Assembly (NCBI GenBank): GCA_947493745.1
Contig: CANLSM010000001.1
Span: 153,913 to 217,912, forward strand
Direction of reading: 5' to 3'
Origin: an uncultured Paracoccaceae bacterium
Lineage (GTDB): Bacteria; Pseudomonadota; Alphaproteobacteria; Rhodobacterales; Rhodobacteraceae
Length of the DNA: 64,000 bases
The notes beneath the pieces are model-generated. The model was given only the letters and a program-made list of their open reading frames with translations, was not told where the DNA came from and did not search any database. Positions 52,127 to 61,657 of this stretch are shown piece by piece. A program made the position numbers and the translations under genes. Positions within the stretch are counted from its first letter, which is position 1. Each line of letters opens with the position of its first letter.

Positions 52127-53146
52127 CTACCGTTCCCACCCGAAATGTTCTGCGGTCCAGTCGACGGTGAGTGAGGTCAGGATCTCGGCACCGTCGTCGT
52201 TGAGATGCAGAGGATCGATGAATTTTGTGTGGTCGAGGAAGGGATGGTAGTCGATGAACGTGACATTTTGGGCGTCCGCAACAGATCGCTCCAGTATCTC
52301 GCGATAATGCGCCATGTCAGAGATGTCCTTGGGCGTGTTGTGGCTCGGTGGCCAGGGGTATTCGTAGACAATGATCTGAATATCATGCTCTGCAGCCAGA
52401 TCGACGAAAGCGCGGAAGAAGTCGATCATGACCGGCTCGGCGAGGCCGGGATTGAACACCCGACCACCTGAGAACATGTCGACGTCAATGTGATCCGTGC
52501 CACGCGGGAAGTAACCCCGATAGGCGTCGCCGAAAAACGTCTCACGCATATGTTGCGTGCCATCGACGATCCGGACGATCTCCAGCGGGTCATTGCCGAA
52601 GGCCTCCATCAAGGCGGCATTGGTGCCCTTTGCCGATCGCAGGATCTGGGACTGGGATCTGACCCGCCACCAGAGCGCCTGCGGCATCGAGAGCAGTCCG
52701 CTTTGCCGGGCCGTTGTGATCTGCTGGGATGTCGGGTGGAAATGCGACAGGTAGATGCGGTGCATCCAGTCGCGCCCGCCCAGCAGATAGTAGCTCGCAT
52801 TGAGGAAGATGACCTTGGGCGGGGTCTTGGTCTCCTGCAGATAGTTTTGCAGTGTGAAGTAGAAAAACGGGGTCTGCATGCCGGGGCGACCCAGATTGTA
52901 GGCCGAGAGATCCTGCCCGTAGCGTTCCGCCGCGAGTTCCTCAAACGTGGTCGGGATCAGGCCGTGGAAGGTCCGGCTGTCGCCCATGAACAGAATATCG
53001 TTCTCGGTGGCAACCTGATCCATGTTGACGCTGACGGATCCGCCGATCCCCGCGTTCCGATCGACATAGGCAGCCGCCCCCTTGAACCCGAGATGGAGCC
53101 CGGCAAGGACAAGTGCATAAAGCCCGATGCGTAGCGCTAGATACAT
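52127..53146 (-). CDS. SGNH/AlgJ-like acetylation partner protein
   Basis: A 339-residue protein with one N-terminal helix (IGLYALVLAGLHLGFKGAAA). Block I with the catalytic serine is ILFMGDSRTFHGL, and the Asp-x-x-His block is FIDPLHLNDDGAEIL. Asn in AYNLGRPGMQTPFFYF and in VIFLNASYYLL fits an SGNH hydrolase fold. Such proteins (AlgJ, AlgX, DltD) work with an MBOAT protein to O-acetylate an extracellular polymer. The MBOAT gene is directly upstream. GGAGG lies six bases before the ATG, inside the end of the MBOAT tail. Confidence 0.75.
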   Translation of the reverse strand: MYLALRIGLYALVLAGLHLGFKGAAAYVDRNAGIGGSVSVNMDQVATENDILFMGDSRTFHGLIPTTFEELAAERYGQDLSAYNLGRPGMQTPFFYFTLQNYLQETKTPPKVIFLNASYYLLGGRDWMHRIYLSHFHPTSQQITTARQSGLLSMPQALWWRVRSQSQILRSAKGTNAALMEAFGNDPLEIVRIVDGTQHMRETFFGDAYRGYFPRGTDHIDVDMFSGGRVFNPGLAEPVMIDFFRAFVDLAAEHDIQIIVYEYPWPPSHNTPKDISDMAHYREILERSVADAQNVTFIDYHPFLDHTKFIDPLHLNDDGAEILTSLTVDWTAEHFGWER

Positions 53147-53155
53147 GTTGGCCTC

Positions 53156-54625
53156 CTAGAACTGGAAGTAGATGAACGCGGCATTGCCACCTGCCTGGAA
53201 GACGTAGACAACGCCGATCAACAACAGGTAGACGGCGATCTTGAGATCGATAGGCTAGGTGGCCTCCGCGACCTCGCGCTGCAGTGACTTGCGGTAGAAC
53301 TGACCGATAATCAGCGGCAAGCAGAGCAATCCAATGACGATCACGTAAAACGCCGGCTGGGCCTCGCCCCCCAGGGTCGGCAGCCAATAGTCGGCATAGG
53401 TCATCTCGACAGTCATGCTGCCGGGGATGAAATCGGTAAGGGACAATTCGCTGAGGCGTTCGACATAGGCCCGAAGGTGGGCCATGTCCTGAGCCCGGAA
53501 AACGATCCAGGCTGCGGTCACGAGATGAAAGACGATGAACATCCGAACGAGAGCCGGGATCTGGGAGAACACACGTCCGACGATCGTTTTCGATGCCAGT
53601 CGTTCCACGCAGATAAAGAGCCCGTGCATCCCGCCCCAAAGGATGAAATTCCATCCCGCACCGTGCCAGAGGCCGGAAAGTAGAAACACGATCATAATGT
53701 TCACATAGGTTCGCACGGCTCCATTCTGGCTGCCACCCAGAGGGAAGTAGACATAGTCGCGCAGCCAGCTGTAGAGCGTGATGTGCCATCGTCTCCAGAA
53801 ATCCCGTATGCCTGTCGCCAGATAGGGAAAATTGAAGTTAATCGAGAGCTCGATCCCGATTGATTTGGCCAGCCCTCTCGCCATGTCCGTATAGCCGGAG
53901 AAATCGCAATAGATCTGGAAGGCAAAGCAGTAGGCCGCCAGAAGCAGTGTCAGCGGATCATGCGCCGAAGGGTCCGCAAAGACCGGATCGACAAACTTCG
54001 CCATGTTGTCCGCAATGACCAGTTTCTTGACAAGCCCGATCAGAAACAGCCGCGCGCCCAGGTAGATGTTGTTCAGGTCAAACCGTGCGGCTGTGTTGAT
54101 CTGTGTCAGCAACCCGCTCGCGCGCTCAATCGGCCCGGCGATCAGCTGCGGGAAGAACGAGACGAAGGCCGCGAAGGACATCAGGTCGGTCTCGGGTTCC
54201 TGCTTCCGACGATAGACATCAACGGTGTAGCTGAGTGTCTGGAACGTATAAAACGAGATACCGGCGGGTAAGATGACATTGATCAGAAAGCGGTTTTCGG
54301 GCGCGATGCCAAAAAGATCGGCAAAGCTGTCCACAAAGAAATCAAAGTACTTGAAAAATCCCAGCATGCCGAGGTTGAAGCCAAGGCTGAGCGCCAGCCA
54401 TTTCTTGCGGGTGCTCTTCTCCTCGGTCGCGGCAATTTTTTGACCACACAGGAAATCGATACCCGTGGACAGGATCAGAAGCGACAGAAAGCGCCAGTCC
54501 CAAGCTGCATAGAACGCATAGCTCGCCCCGACAATCAGAAGCGGCCGCAGCCTGGGCGACACTGCCCAATAGGTGACAAAGAAGATCGAGAACAGAAGGA
54601 AGAAGTCTTTTTCAAAGAACAGCAT
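53156..54625 (-). pseudogene. MBOAT O-acyltransferase with in-frame amber codon near the C-terminus
   Basis: A membrane-bound O-acyltransferase of the AlgI type. YSWLRDYVYFPLGGSQNGAV, FLLSGLWHGAGWNFILWGGM (active-site His) and TWAVSPRLRPLLIVGASY-like helices are intact over 456 residues. A TAG at 53257-53255 follows ...REVAEAT, yet the same frame continues for 32 residues as PIDLKIAVYLLLIGVVYVFQ and ends AAFIYFQF, a normal MBOAT C-terminus. So the gene is either broken at the last helix or read through. The start is MLFFEKDFF; the longer upstream frame is not supported. Confidence 0.75.
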
Positions 54626-55021
54626 GCGTGAATCTCTTTGGTCTGCTGATGGCCGTCGGGCCGCCTCTTTTCTTGAGAAATCGTTACCAAGACTGTCGAC
54701 ACGAGACGCCTGAACCACAAACACGGTTCTTGGTTTATGCCAAGTCAGGCCACACCTTTGACCTACTATGCACAATCAAAGCCTTCGTCACTCATTTTGA
54801 CCGAAGTATGGCGGACATCGGCCACCGGCACCAGAAGGCGTCGTTCCAATGGACCAAAGTTCGACGATGCACTAACAATTGGACCGGACCACCCGATGGG
54901 GCACACCAATACCGCCAATCACATTCCCTTGAGGACAAGATGAAAATTACTCTCAAACACCTTTTTTCCGAATGGCGAGTCACAGACCCTATCGGAGCTG
55001 GAGAGGTTTCCTAGCGAAGAC
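54626..55021. other. Intergenic stretch without a supportable gene
   Basis: Across these 396 bp I see no gene with family similarity. A 24-codon frame from 54940 (MKITLKHLFSEWRVTD...) ends 8 bp before the next ATG, and the +1 frame beside it joins in-frame to the AT-rich protein, so the true start of that protein is uncertain. The promoter of the MBOAT gene must lie near 54626-54700. Confidence 0.3.
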
Positions 55022-55729
55022 ATGTTTGTATCAGCGCGGAACGTCTTCAATGGAAATGTTGAAATTTTAGGTGGGAATAGAAGGGTCACATTGGATAATT
55101 TGAAGATTGTTGACTTTTCCATTGAGTATTTAACCATTGCATTTGAAATTGGATTTCGCGGCCGAAAATCCTTAGAGTTTGAGCTGTATCAGCCTGCTGT
55201 AATTGTTTTTTCTGCTGAGTATAGAGGCGGAAAAATTTATCAAAGAATTAGGTTTGGGTCGGGTGTTTCTGGAACATTGGATAAAAGAGAGCTGAAGGGC
55301 GGAGAAGACTTCCTTTTCTCGACTCCGACATATGAGTATTTGAACGAAATTGGAAGGCTTTACTCGAGCATGGTGGATATAGTTGATGTCAATGTAGGGG
55401 GGATTGATGGAATTAGGGACTATTTTTATACAATTCCATTCTATGAAAGCTTTCAGCGTTATAGGCTGACTGAGAGAATCAATCAGCGTCAATTTCGCAA
55501 TCCAAATTTGCTGTTTCTGCTCGGAGTCTGTCAGGCAAGTTCACGAGTGACAACCCTCCCATCAACGCCACTCTCGCTCACCCCTTCCCTCCGCAAGCCT
55601 CAATTCCCGTATCAAAGGTCGAACTCAAAGGTGATGTTAATGCGGGTAGATGGGTGTCACCATTTTCAGTACATATCCTGCGAAAAATCACTGAAGTACC
55701 CGCCGACAATATTGATCAGCACGACTTAA
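55022..55729 (+). CDS. AT-rich orphan protein, probably truncated at its 3' end
   Basis: About 165 residues look like a folded beta-rich protein (FNGNVEILGGNRRVTLDNLK, YLTIAFEIGFRGRKSLEFEL, TYEYLNEIGRLYSSMVDIVD). Base composition is far more AT-rich than the rest of the window. After about residue 165 (near 55500) composition and amino-acid use change (SSRVTTLPSTPLSLTPSL), and another frame there reads as integrase, so the real gene likely stopped or was cut there. No family is recognised; it may be an immunity protein or other foreign gene. Confidence 0.45.
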   Translation: MFVSARNVFNGNVEILGGNRRVTLDNLKIVDFSIEYLTIAFEIGFRGRKSLEFELYQPAVIVFSAEYRGGKIYQRIRFGSGVSGTLDKRELKGGEDFLFSTPTYEYLNEIGRLYSSMVDIVDVNVGGIDGIRDYFYTIPFYESFQRYRLTERINQRQFRNPNLLFLLGVCQASSRVTTLPSTPLSLTPSLRKPQFPYQRSNSKVMLMRVDGCHHFQYISCEKSLKYPPTILISTT

Positions 55730-55896
55730 GGCGAACGCTGGAACCAATCTGGCATGAAAAGGCCGACACCGCTCGCAGAGCAATGAACCGACTCAATTTG
55801 ACGCTCAAACACACCGCCGCCCTGGGCCTTGATGTTGACCTACAAGGCACAATGACAACCCGCACCATGCCCCGTCAACACCTCAACCTGCCGTAA
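55600..55896 (+). pseudogene. Tyrosine recombinase (integrase) remnant, N-terminal core-binding part
   Basis: The frame reads VELKGDVNAGRWVSPFSVHI, then LRKITEVPADNIDQHDLRRT, LEPIWHEKADTARRAMNRLN and LTLKHTAALGLDVDLQ. This is the SAM-like core-binding domain of integrases of Rhodobacteraceae islands. The catalytic domain with the Arg-His-Arg-Tyr residues is missing, and the frame ends in unrelated sequence. The exact left edge is uncertain; the frame is open from 55474. Confidence 0.65.
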
Positions 55897-56214
55897 CCTT
55901 GTGACAATCTTTTCCGGCTTCGGTCGCCTGTTTGCCATGTGTTTCCTCTGTTTTCCTAAGCATAGCAGAGGACTGCTTCAGTGTGGGGGATCAGTTGGGC
56001 AGGTGCAGGTGATCACTGTTAGGCACACAGCTCCAAACTGGCTAACGCGGTTTTGAGGCGGACATCATCGTTAACCCTAAAGCAGTTTTGAAGCGATGAC
56101 CAAAGGCCGACGCGGCAATCCCAAACGGCATCGACGTAGCGGGTACTGGAGAGACACATCCGCGTTTCCAAAAGAATGGATGGCCGGGCATGCACACCTG
56201 ACCATCCGGGCTCC
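55897..56214. other. Non-coding stretch of the decayed island
   Basis: 318 bp with no supportable gene on either strand. Composition is intermediate between the AT-rich part and the core. Confidence 0.3.
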
Positions 56215-56417
56215 TTATTCAGGAGTGTCTTCAGGGCAATCTCTGCGTTCAATCAGGAATTCGAGCCAGTCCAGCACCTCACTCTCAACCCATCCCACCC
56301 GGTTCGGGCCCAGCCTGACCCGCTAGGGGAATTTGCCTGCCGCCTCCAGTCTGGCGATGTGTTGCGGTGAATAGAGAACCATCTCTTTGACCTGACGCTT
56401 TGAAGTAACCTCATCAC
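56215..56417 (-). pseudogene. AlpA-family phage regulator, broken by frameshift and amber codon
   Basis: Read on the minus strand, TSKRQVKEMVLYSPQHIARL then EAAGKFP, TAG (56325-56323), RVRLGPNRVGWVESEVLDWL and EFLIERRD: an AlpA/excisionase HTH pattern. A good ribosome-binding site (AAGGAG) precedes GTGATGAGG, but this start is in another frame, so at least one frameshift is needed as well. AlpA genes are markers of P4-like islands. Two lesions make it a pseudogene. Confidence 0.7.
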
Positions 56418-56738
56418 GAACTCTCCTTGATGAAGAGCATCGCGATGCCCTTGGGTTTAAGACAATGACCCATGGGTGTGACAAGCCAAAAAGAGAATGT
56501 GGAATGCAGGCGATACAATTATGAGGTGAAAGCCTGAAGCAGGTCAATTATCGGGCAGGGGCATTTTGGAAATGCCCGGAATAGATCAATGTAAAAGAAA
56601 GATGTTGCCATATCAATTTGGCGGACAATTTTCCTATTTGCAATTCCAATAAAACACGGCCATGGTGCACTCAGCTTAGACGTCAGGGGCTGTATGTCCC
56701 AAGCATTATTTAATCCAAACAACTAAACGGGACCTAAC
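56418..56738. other. Non-coding stretch before the H-NS gene
   Basis: 321 bp without a supportable gene. AT-rich blocks just before 56738 (for example TTATTTAATCCAAACAAC) probably hold the H-NS promoter. Confidence 0.3.
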
Positions 56739-57086
56739 ATGAGCATCGATCTCAGTAAGCTGTCTGTTGCAGAACTGAAAACCCTCGCGCGCAATGTCGA
56801 GAAAGCCATTGTTGCCAATGACGCCAGGCGCCGCAAGAAAGCCCGTGCAGCCATGGAGAAGGCCGCGAAGGAGTTCGGGCTTTCGGTGGAAGATATTCTG
56901 ACGGAAGAGGCTCCCAAGGCCAAGCGGGCGTATAAAAAGAAGCCCGGACCGAAACCCGGCAAGGCCAAGCCGAAGTACCGCAATCCCGATGATGCAAAGC
57001 AGACCTGGTCCGGGCGTGGCCGCAGACCGGCTTGGTTCATCGCCGCGACAAGTGCGGGAAAGAGCCCGGAAGAGCTGGAGATCTAG
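56739..57086 (+). CDS. H-NS family nucleoid protein (HvrA-like)
   Basis: A 115-residue protein. The N-terminal coiled-coil oligomerisation part is LSVAELKTLARNVEKAIVAN with RRRKKARAAMEKAAKEFGLS. The C-terminal AT-hook-like DNA-binding part is KKKPGPKPGKAKPKYRNPDD followed by TWSGRGRRPAWF. HvrA of Rhodobacter is the family reference. It binds AT-rich DNA, and the AT-rich orphan gene nearby is a likely local target. The gene itself is of normal GC content. Confidence 0.85.
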   Translation: MSIDLSKLSVAELKTLARNVEKAIVANDARRRKKARAAMEKAAKEFGLSVEDILTEEAPKAKRAYKKKPGPKPGKAKPKYRNPDDAKQTWSGRGRRPAWFIAATSAGKSPEELEI

Positions 57087-57164
57087 CTTGATTTCTGCAT
57101 GTATTTACAACATGTAAGTCAAAGCTTGAATAACTGCACTTTGCTCAGATAGGGGTGGCCTGAA

Positions 57165-57434
57165 ATGCAGGATCAAGACCCCAATCTTGTTACATCCGGT
57201 TTGTCAGGATAGATATTCAAAGACGATATCTCCCTCGAGCTTTGTATTTATCGATTGGAGACAGACGCGACCCGGACATTGGAAGTAGTTAATGCCCACG
57301 GAACCTCTCTTGTCTGGGATGATCCGTTTCCGACGGACCAAGCGGCGCACGCAGCCTTTCTGCAGGTCGCTGATCGTGAGGGCATAAACACGTTTCCCGG
57401 TGATGGCAATGTAGTACCATTTCGACGAGAGTAA
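57165..57434 (+). pseudogene. Small conserved-type protein interrupted by TAG
   Basis: One frame reads MQDQDPNLVTSGLSG, then TAG (57210-57212), IFKDDISLELCIYRLETDAT, RTLEVVNAHGTSLVWDDPFP, TDQAAHAAFLQVADREGINT and FPGDGNVVPFRRE. The part after the stop keeps protein-like composition for 74 codons without an ATG of its own, so the two halves were one gene. Similar short proteins occur in Rhodobacteraceae as I recall them, but I could not check. Confidence 0.5.
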
Positions 57435-57901
57435 GACTTCAGATTTTGGCGCTTGAGGCCCCTAATTGGCTGTCTCTCTCCGACGTAAGTGTGATCTTTA
57501 TGGAGCTGGCAGTGCTGAGGCTTCCTGATCGGCTATCGTTGAACTTTGGCCGCAGCCTCCTCAATCTGCCCCCGCAAACTCCTTGCTTCTGTAGCGCTCG
57601 ATCGACTGCTCTCATGACAATTCTCAAAACCTCCCCTAGCGCTAACGGAATCGCTTTGGAGTTCAGACAACTCCACGCGGATCGGGCCATGAGTTAGGAC
57701 TTCTGACCAAAGTAAACCTGGGACAGAACAAGCAAAGGAGGCTGTTCGGATGGTCATCAGATTGGCATAATTTCTAGAGCAGATGCCTTGCGTGACCTTT
57801 GTGACTCACAGAAGCACACGAACTGGGGTGGTCCATACGGTGGTCTGGAGCGCCAAACTTAGGCATATCCACTTAATAATAGGGGACAATTTCTAAATTG
57901 A
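57435..57901. other. Intergenic stretch beside tRNA-Leu
   Basis: 467 bp without a supportable gene. Short frames on both strands have no family features. A fragment near 57732-57771 reads EQAKEAVRMVIRLA, somewhat like the start of IS transposase OrfA proteins; it is too short to call. Confidence 0.3.
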
Positions 57902-57988
<87 letters not shown>

Positions 57989-58171
57989 AGGTGTCGATTT
58001 CAGCGATGTATAAGTCGTGTGCCGGGGAGTCAACGGGGCCTTTCGGGATTTGGTGAAAATCTTCTCCGTCGAGACGATGGCCGCTTGAATGCCACACAAA
58101 TCCGCCTTGTTCGGTCCGGACAGGAGCGGTATGACCAATCAACGCTTTCATTTTCCTTACGAGAGGCTGGC

Positions 58172-59164
58172 ATGATTTCTCCCAACGCACCGATCGTGAC
58201 GATTTTTGGCGGCTCCGGATTTGTGGGGCGTTACATCGCGCGGCGGATGGCCAAGGCGGGCTGGCGGGTGCGGGTTGCGGTGAGACGGCCCAATGAAGCA
58301 CTTTTCGTGCAAACCTACGGCGTGGTGGGACAAGTCCGTCCGATCCTTGCGAATATCCGCAATGAGGACAGTGTGGGGGCCGCGGTCGCCGGGGCAGATG
58401 CGGTTGTGAACTGCGTCGGAATTCTGGCGCCGACCGGCAAGCAGAGCTTCGAGGCGGTTCAGGACGAAGGCGCGGGATGTGTCGCACGGGCCGCGATGGA
58501 TGCGGGTTCAAAATCGCTGGTCCATATCTCGGCCATTGGTGCCGACGCGGAAAGCGAGAGCCGGTATGCGCGCTCCAAGGCCATGGGAGAGGCCAAGGTA
58601 CAGGAGGCCTTTCCGACGGCCACGATCCTGCGGCCTTCAATCGTCTTCGGAACCGAGGACGCCTTTTTCAACCGGTTTGCTGGAATGGCGCGTATCTCGC
58701 CGGTCATCCCGCTCGTCGGGGCAGAGACCCGGTTTCAGCCAGTTTTCGTGGATGATGTGGCAGCCGCTGCGGAAGCTGCTTTGGGATCGGAGACAACAGG
58801 CGGTGTCTATGAGCTTGGCGGACCCGATACGGCCAGCTTCCACGATCTGATCAGGATGATGCTGGATATCATCCAGCGCAAGCGGCTGATCCTGCCGCTT
58901 CCCTTCTGGCTCGGGCAGTTGCAGGGCTCGATCAACGACATTGCGGTGACGCTCAGCGGCGGGCTGATCCCGTCGATAATCTCATCCGATCAGGTCACCC
59001 TGTTGCGATCAAACAATGTGGTGAACGAGGGCGCAAGGACACTGGCCGATCTCGGCATTGCACCGACCCCGATGCGGGCCGAGTTGGAGGATTACCTCTA
59101 CTGTTTCCGTCCTTCCGGTCAATATGCGGAGATCACCGCCTCGGCCAAACATCTGCGCGATTGA
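58172..59164 (+). CDS. NAD(P)H-binding NDUFA9-like protein (complex I-associated SDR)
   Basis: A 330-residue atypical short-chain dehydrogenase. VTIFGGSGFVGRYIARRMAK binds the nucleotide; VVNCVGILAPTGKQSFEAVQ, HISAIGADAESESRYARSKA (Tyr-x-x-x-Lys) and RPSIVFGTEDAFFNRFAGMA are typical of NDUFA9 homologues of alphaproteobacteria. It may bind complex I or quinone-linked proteins. The ATG with GAGAGG eight bases upstream was chosen. Confidence 0.85.
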   Translation: MISPNAPIVTIFGGSGFVGRYIARRMAKAGWRVRVAVRRPNEALFVQTYGVVGQVRPILANIRNEDSVGAAVAGADAVVNCVGILAPTGKQSFEAVQDEGAGCVARAAMDAGSKSLVHISAIGADAESESRYARSKAMGEAKVQEAFPTATILRPSIVFGTEDAFFNRFAGMARISPVIPLVGAETRFQPVFVDDVAAAAEAALGSETTGGVYELGGPDTASFHDLIRMMLDIIQRKRLILPLPFWLGQLQGSINDIAVTLSGGLIPSIISSDQVTLLRSNNVVNEGARTLADLGIAPTPMRAELEDYLYCFRPSGQYAEITASAKHLRD

Positions 59165-59185
59165 GAGGCGTGGCTCGGGTGACGC

Positions 59186-59989
59186 TCAGCCATACGCGAT
59201 CGTGAGCAGGACCAGCCCCAGGCAGACGCGATAGATCACGTAAGGCGTGAAACTGATGGAGCGCAAAAGCCGCATCATCAGGGCCAGAGCGCCAAGAGCA
59301 GCAACAAAGGCGAAGATCGCCGCTATTCCGGCATCCCGGGCAAGCGACCAGTCGGCCTTCGCAACGACATCGCCGGTCAGCAGGACACCGGAGGCCAGGA
59401 TCGTGGGGATCGACATGAGCATTGCGAGCCGGGTGCCGTCCTGCCGCTCATATCCCAGCGAGCGTGCCGCGGTGATCGTTGCGCCTGACCGCGACGTTCC
59501 GGGAATGAGGGCAAGAGCCTGCCACACCCCCATGACAAGGGCATCCCGAACAGACCAGTCCCTTGCGGTTTTCTGCGTGCCGCCTTTCTGGTCCGCGACA
59601 TAGAGGATGATACCGAAGATCAGCATGGTCCAGCCAATGACCGTGATCGAACGCAGCGCATCGATCAGGCCGGAGACCTTGAGCACCAGCCCCAGGGCAA
59701 TGACCGGTAGGGTCGCAAGCGACAGCAGCAACGTGAGGCGCGCGGCCTCCGTATCGAATTTCCCCGAGAGCAGATCGAACATGCCGCGGATCATTCGCGC
59801 GACATCCGACCGGAAATAGACCATCACGGCACCAAGTGTCCCGACATGAACCGCGACATCAAGCGCAGCACCCTGATCCTGAAGGTCGGTCAGAAGGGGC
59901 AGAAGGATGAGATGCCCCGATGACGACACCGGCAGAAATTCGGTAATGCCCTGGATCAGCGCCAGAAGAAGCAGGTGAAAAAGCGCCAT
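59186..59989 (-). CDS. uppP: Undecaprenyl-diphosphatase
   Basis: A 267-residue membrane phosphatase with about eight helices. LALIQGITEFLPVSSSGHLI is the first catalytic motif, with Glu and the Ser/His group, and LALIPGTSRSGATITAARSL the second, with the active-site Arg. It recycles undecaprenyl pyrophosphate for peptidoglycan and for the EPS assembly encoded in this window, and can confer bacitracin tolerance. Confidence 0.95.
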   Translation of the reverse strand: MALFHLLLLALIQGITEFLPVSSSGHLILLPLLTDLQDQGAALDVAVHVGTLGAVMVYFRSDVARMIRGMFDLLSGKFDTEAARLTLLLSLATLPVIALGLVLKVSGLIDALRSITVIGWTMLIFGIILYVADQKGGTQKTARDWSVRDALVMGVWQALALIPGTSRSGATITAARSLGYERQDGTRLAMLMSIPTILASGVLLTGDVVAKADWSLARDAGIAAIFAFVAALGALALMMRLLRSISFTPYVIYRVCLGLVLLTIAYG

Positions 59990-60214
59990 CCCGTGTTTCG
60001 ACCTTCGGGTGAAAACATCATTGCGATAACCTATACTCGCATGATCCCGAAAAGAGAATCATCAAGATAGGTCCGCGTTGATACCTTTCTTGGATCATTT
60101 TTTTCTGCACGGGCAGATTTGAGGGCGGGAAAGGTGAATATACGTCAGTATTTATGACTTTATTTTCTCTCGGCTCGCGTATATCAAGACCCATCTGAAT
60201 TCAGGGACAAGACT

Positions 60215-61657
60215 ATGGCCAAGCAGCATATGCTGAAATTTGTGGATGTTGCCCGTGATATGCCAACCAAACGGGCGGCTGAGGAACGGCGCGAGGATTT
60301 TGGCGAAATCTATCGCGAATATGCCAGGGACAAGGCTGCGGAACAGGCCAGCCGCTGCTCTCAATGCGGCGTGCCGTACTGTCAAACCCATTGTCCGCTG
60401 CATAACAACATTCCCGACTGGCTCAAGCTGACCGCCGAGGGGCGGCTTCAGGAAGCGTATGAACTTAGCCAGGCGACCAACACCTTCCCCGAAATCTGCG
60501 GGCGGATTTGCCCTCAGGACCGCTTGTGTGAGGGCAACTGCGTGATCGAGCAATCCGCTCATGGCACGGTTACTATCGGCTCGGTCGAGAAATACATCAC
60601 GGACACGGCATGGGAGGAAGGCTGGGTCAAGCCGATCGAACCGGCCGCCGAAAGACCCGAGAGTGTCGGGATCATCGGGGCAGGACCGGGCGGGCTGGCC
60701 GCGGCAGACACGCTCCGCCGGCAGGGCCTTCAGGTGACGGTCTATGACCGCTATGACCGCGCGGGCGGGCTTCTCACCTATGGCATTCCCGGCTTCAAGC
60801 TTGAGAAAGATGTGGTCATGCGCCGCAATGAGCAGCTGGAGAGCGGTGGCATCAGGATCGTCTACAATACGGATGTGGGCCATGACATCTCGTTTGCGGA
60901 GATTCGGGAGCAGCACGATGCGGTTCTGATCGCGACCGGGGTCTACAAATCGCGCGACCTGGGCGGCCCGGGGGCTGGGCTTCAGGGAATTGTAAAGGCG
61001 CTCGACTATCTCACCGCATCAAATCGCAAGAGCTTTGGTGACGATGTGCCGGAATTCGACAGCGGCGAGCTGGATGCCAAGGGCAAGCGCGTCGTCGTCA
61101 TTGGCGGCGGCGACACCGCGATGGATTGCGTGCGGACCGCGATCCGGCAGGGTGCCACATCGGTGAAATGTCTCTATCGGCGGGATCGGGCGAACATGCC
61201 AGGATCCCAGCGAGAGGTGCAGAATGCCGAGGAGGAAGGTGTCGAGTTTGTCTGGCTGACCGCCCCCAAAGGCTTCACCGGCGACGATGTGGTGACAGGT
61301 GTGAAGGTCGCGCGGATGCGTCTTGGTGTGCCCGATGCCTCAGGCCGCCAGAGCCCCGAGGAGATCCCGGGGGCGGATTACACCGAAGAAGCCGATCTGG
61401 TGATCAAGGCCCTGGGTTTCGAGCCGGAGGAGCTTCAGACGCTCTGGGGCGTGCCGGAGCTGGAAGTGACCCGCTGGGGGACGATCAAGGCAGATTTCGA
61501 GACAAAGGAGACCTCGCTGGAGGGCGTTTTCGCCGCTGGCGACATTGTGAGAGGCGCAAGCCTCGTCGTTTGGGCCATTCGTGATGGACGGGAAGCCGCT
61601 GAAAGTGTCATATCTTATGTCAGCGAAAAATCCTCCGGAGCATTGGCCGCCGAATGA
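60215..61657 (+). CDS. gltD: Glutamate synthase (NADPH) small subunit
   Basis: A 480-residue flavoprotein. N-terminal cysteine groups SRCSQCGVPYCQTHCPLHNN and ICGRICPQDRLCEGNC bind 4Fe-4S clusters. GIIGAGPGGLAAADTLRRQG binds FAD, and VVIGGGDTAMDCVRTAIRQG binds NADPH. It feeds electrons to GltB, whose gene follows three small genes later. A 226-bp gap upstream holds its promoter. Confidence 0.95.
   Translation: MAKQHMLKFVDVARDMPTKRAAEERREDFGEIYREYARDKAAEQASRCSQCGVPYCQTHCPLHNNIPDWLKLTAEGRLQEAYELSQATNTFPEICGRICPQDRLCEGNCVIEQSAHGTVTIGSVEKYITDTAWEEGWVKPIEPAAERPESVGIIGAGPGGLAAADTLRRQGLQVTVYDRYDRAGGLLTYGIPGFKLEKDVVMRRNEQLESGGIRIVYNTDVGHDISFAEIREQHDAVLIATGVYKSRDLGGPGAGLQGIVKALDYLTASNRKSFGDDVPEFDSGELDAKGKRVVVIGGGDTAMDCVRTAIRQGATSVKCLYRRDRANMPGSQREVQNAEEEGVEFVWLTAPKGFTGDDVVTGVKVARMRLGVPDASGRQSPEEIPGADYTEEADLVIKALGFEPEELQTLWGVPELEVTRWGTIKADFETKETSLEGVFAAGDIVRGASLVVWAIRDGREAAESVISYVSEKSSGALAAE

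Noticed and set aside
53156-57434. Amber recoding as a general feature of the organism
   Set aside because: The AlpA remnant also carries a frameshift and the integrase is truncated, so decay explains most of it; genes such as the MBOAT partner and others use normal stops.
57732-57771. IS transposase (OrfA-like) remnant
   Set aside because: The similarity covers about 14 residues (EQAKEAVRMVIRLA) and no inverted repeats were seen.
55897-57901. Second attachment-site copy of the tRNA-Leu 3' end
   Set aside because: I looked for a copy of the terminal segment (CTCCTGGGCACCA in either orientation) to the left and did not see one; the far edge of the island stays undefined.
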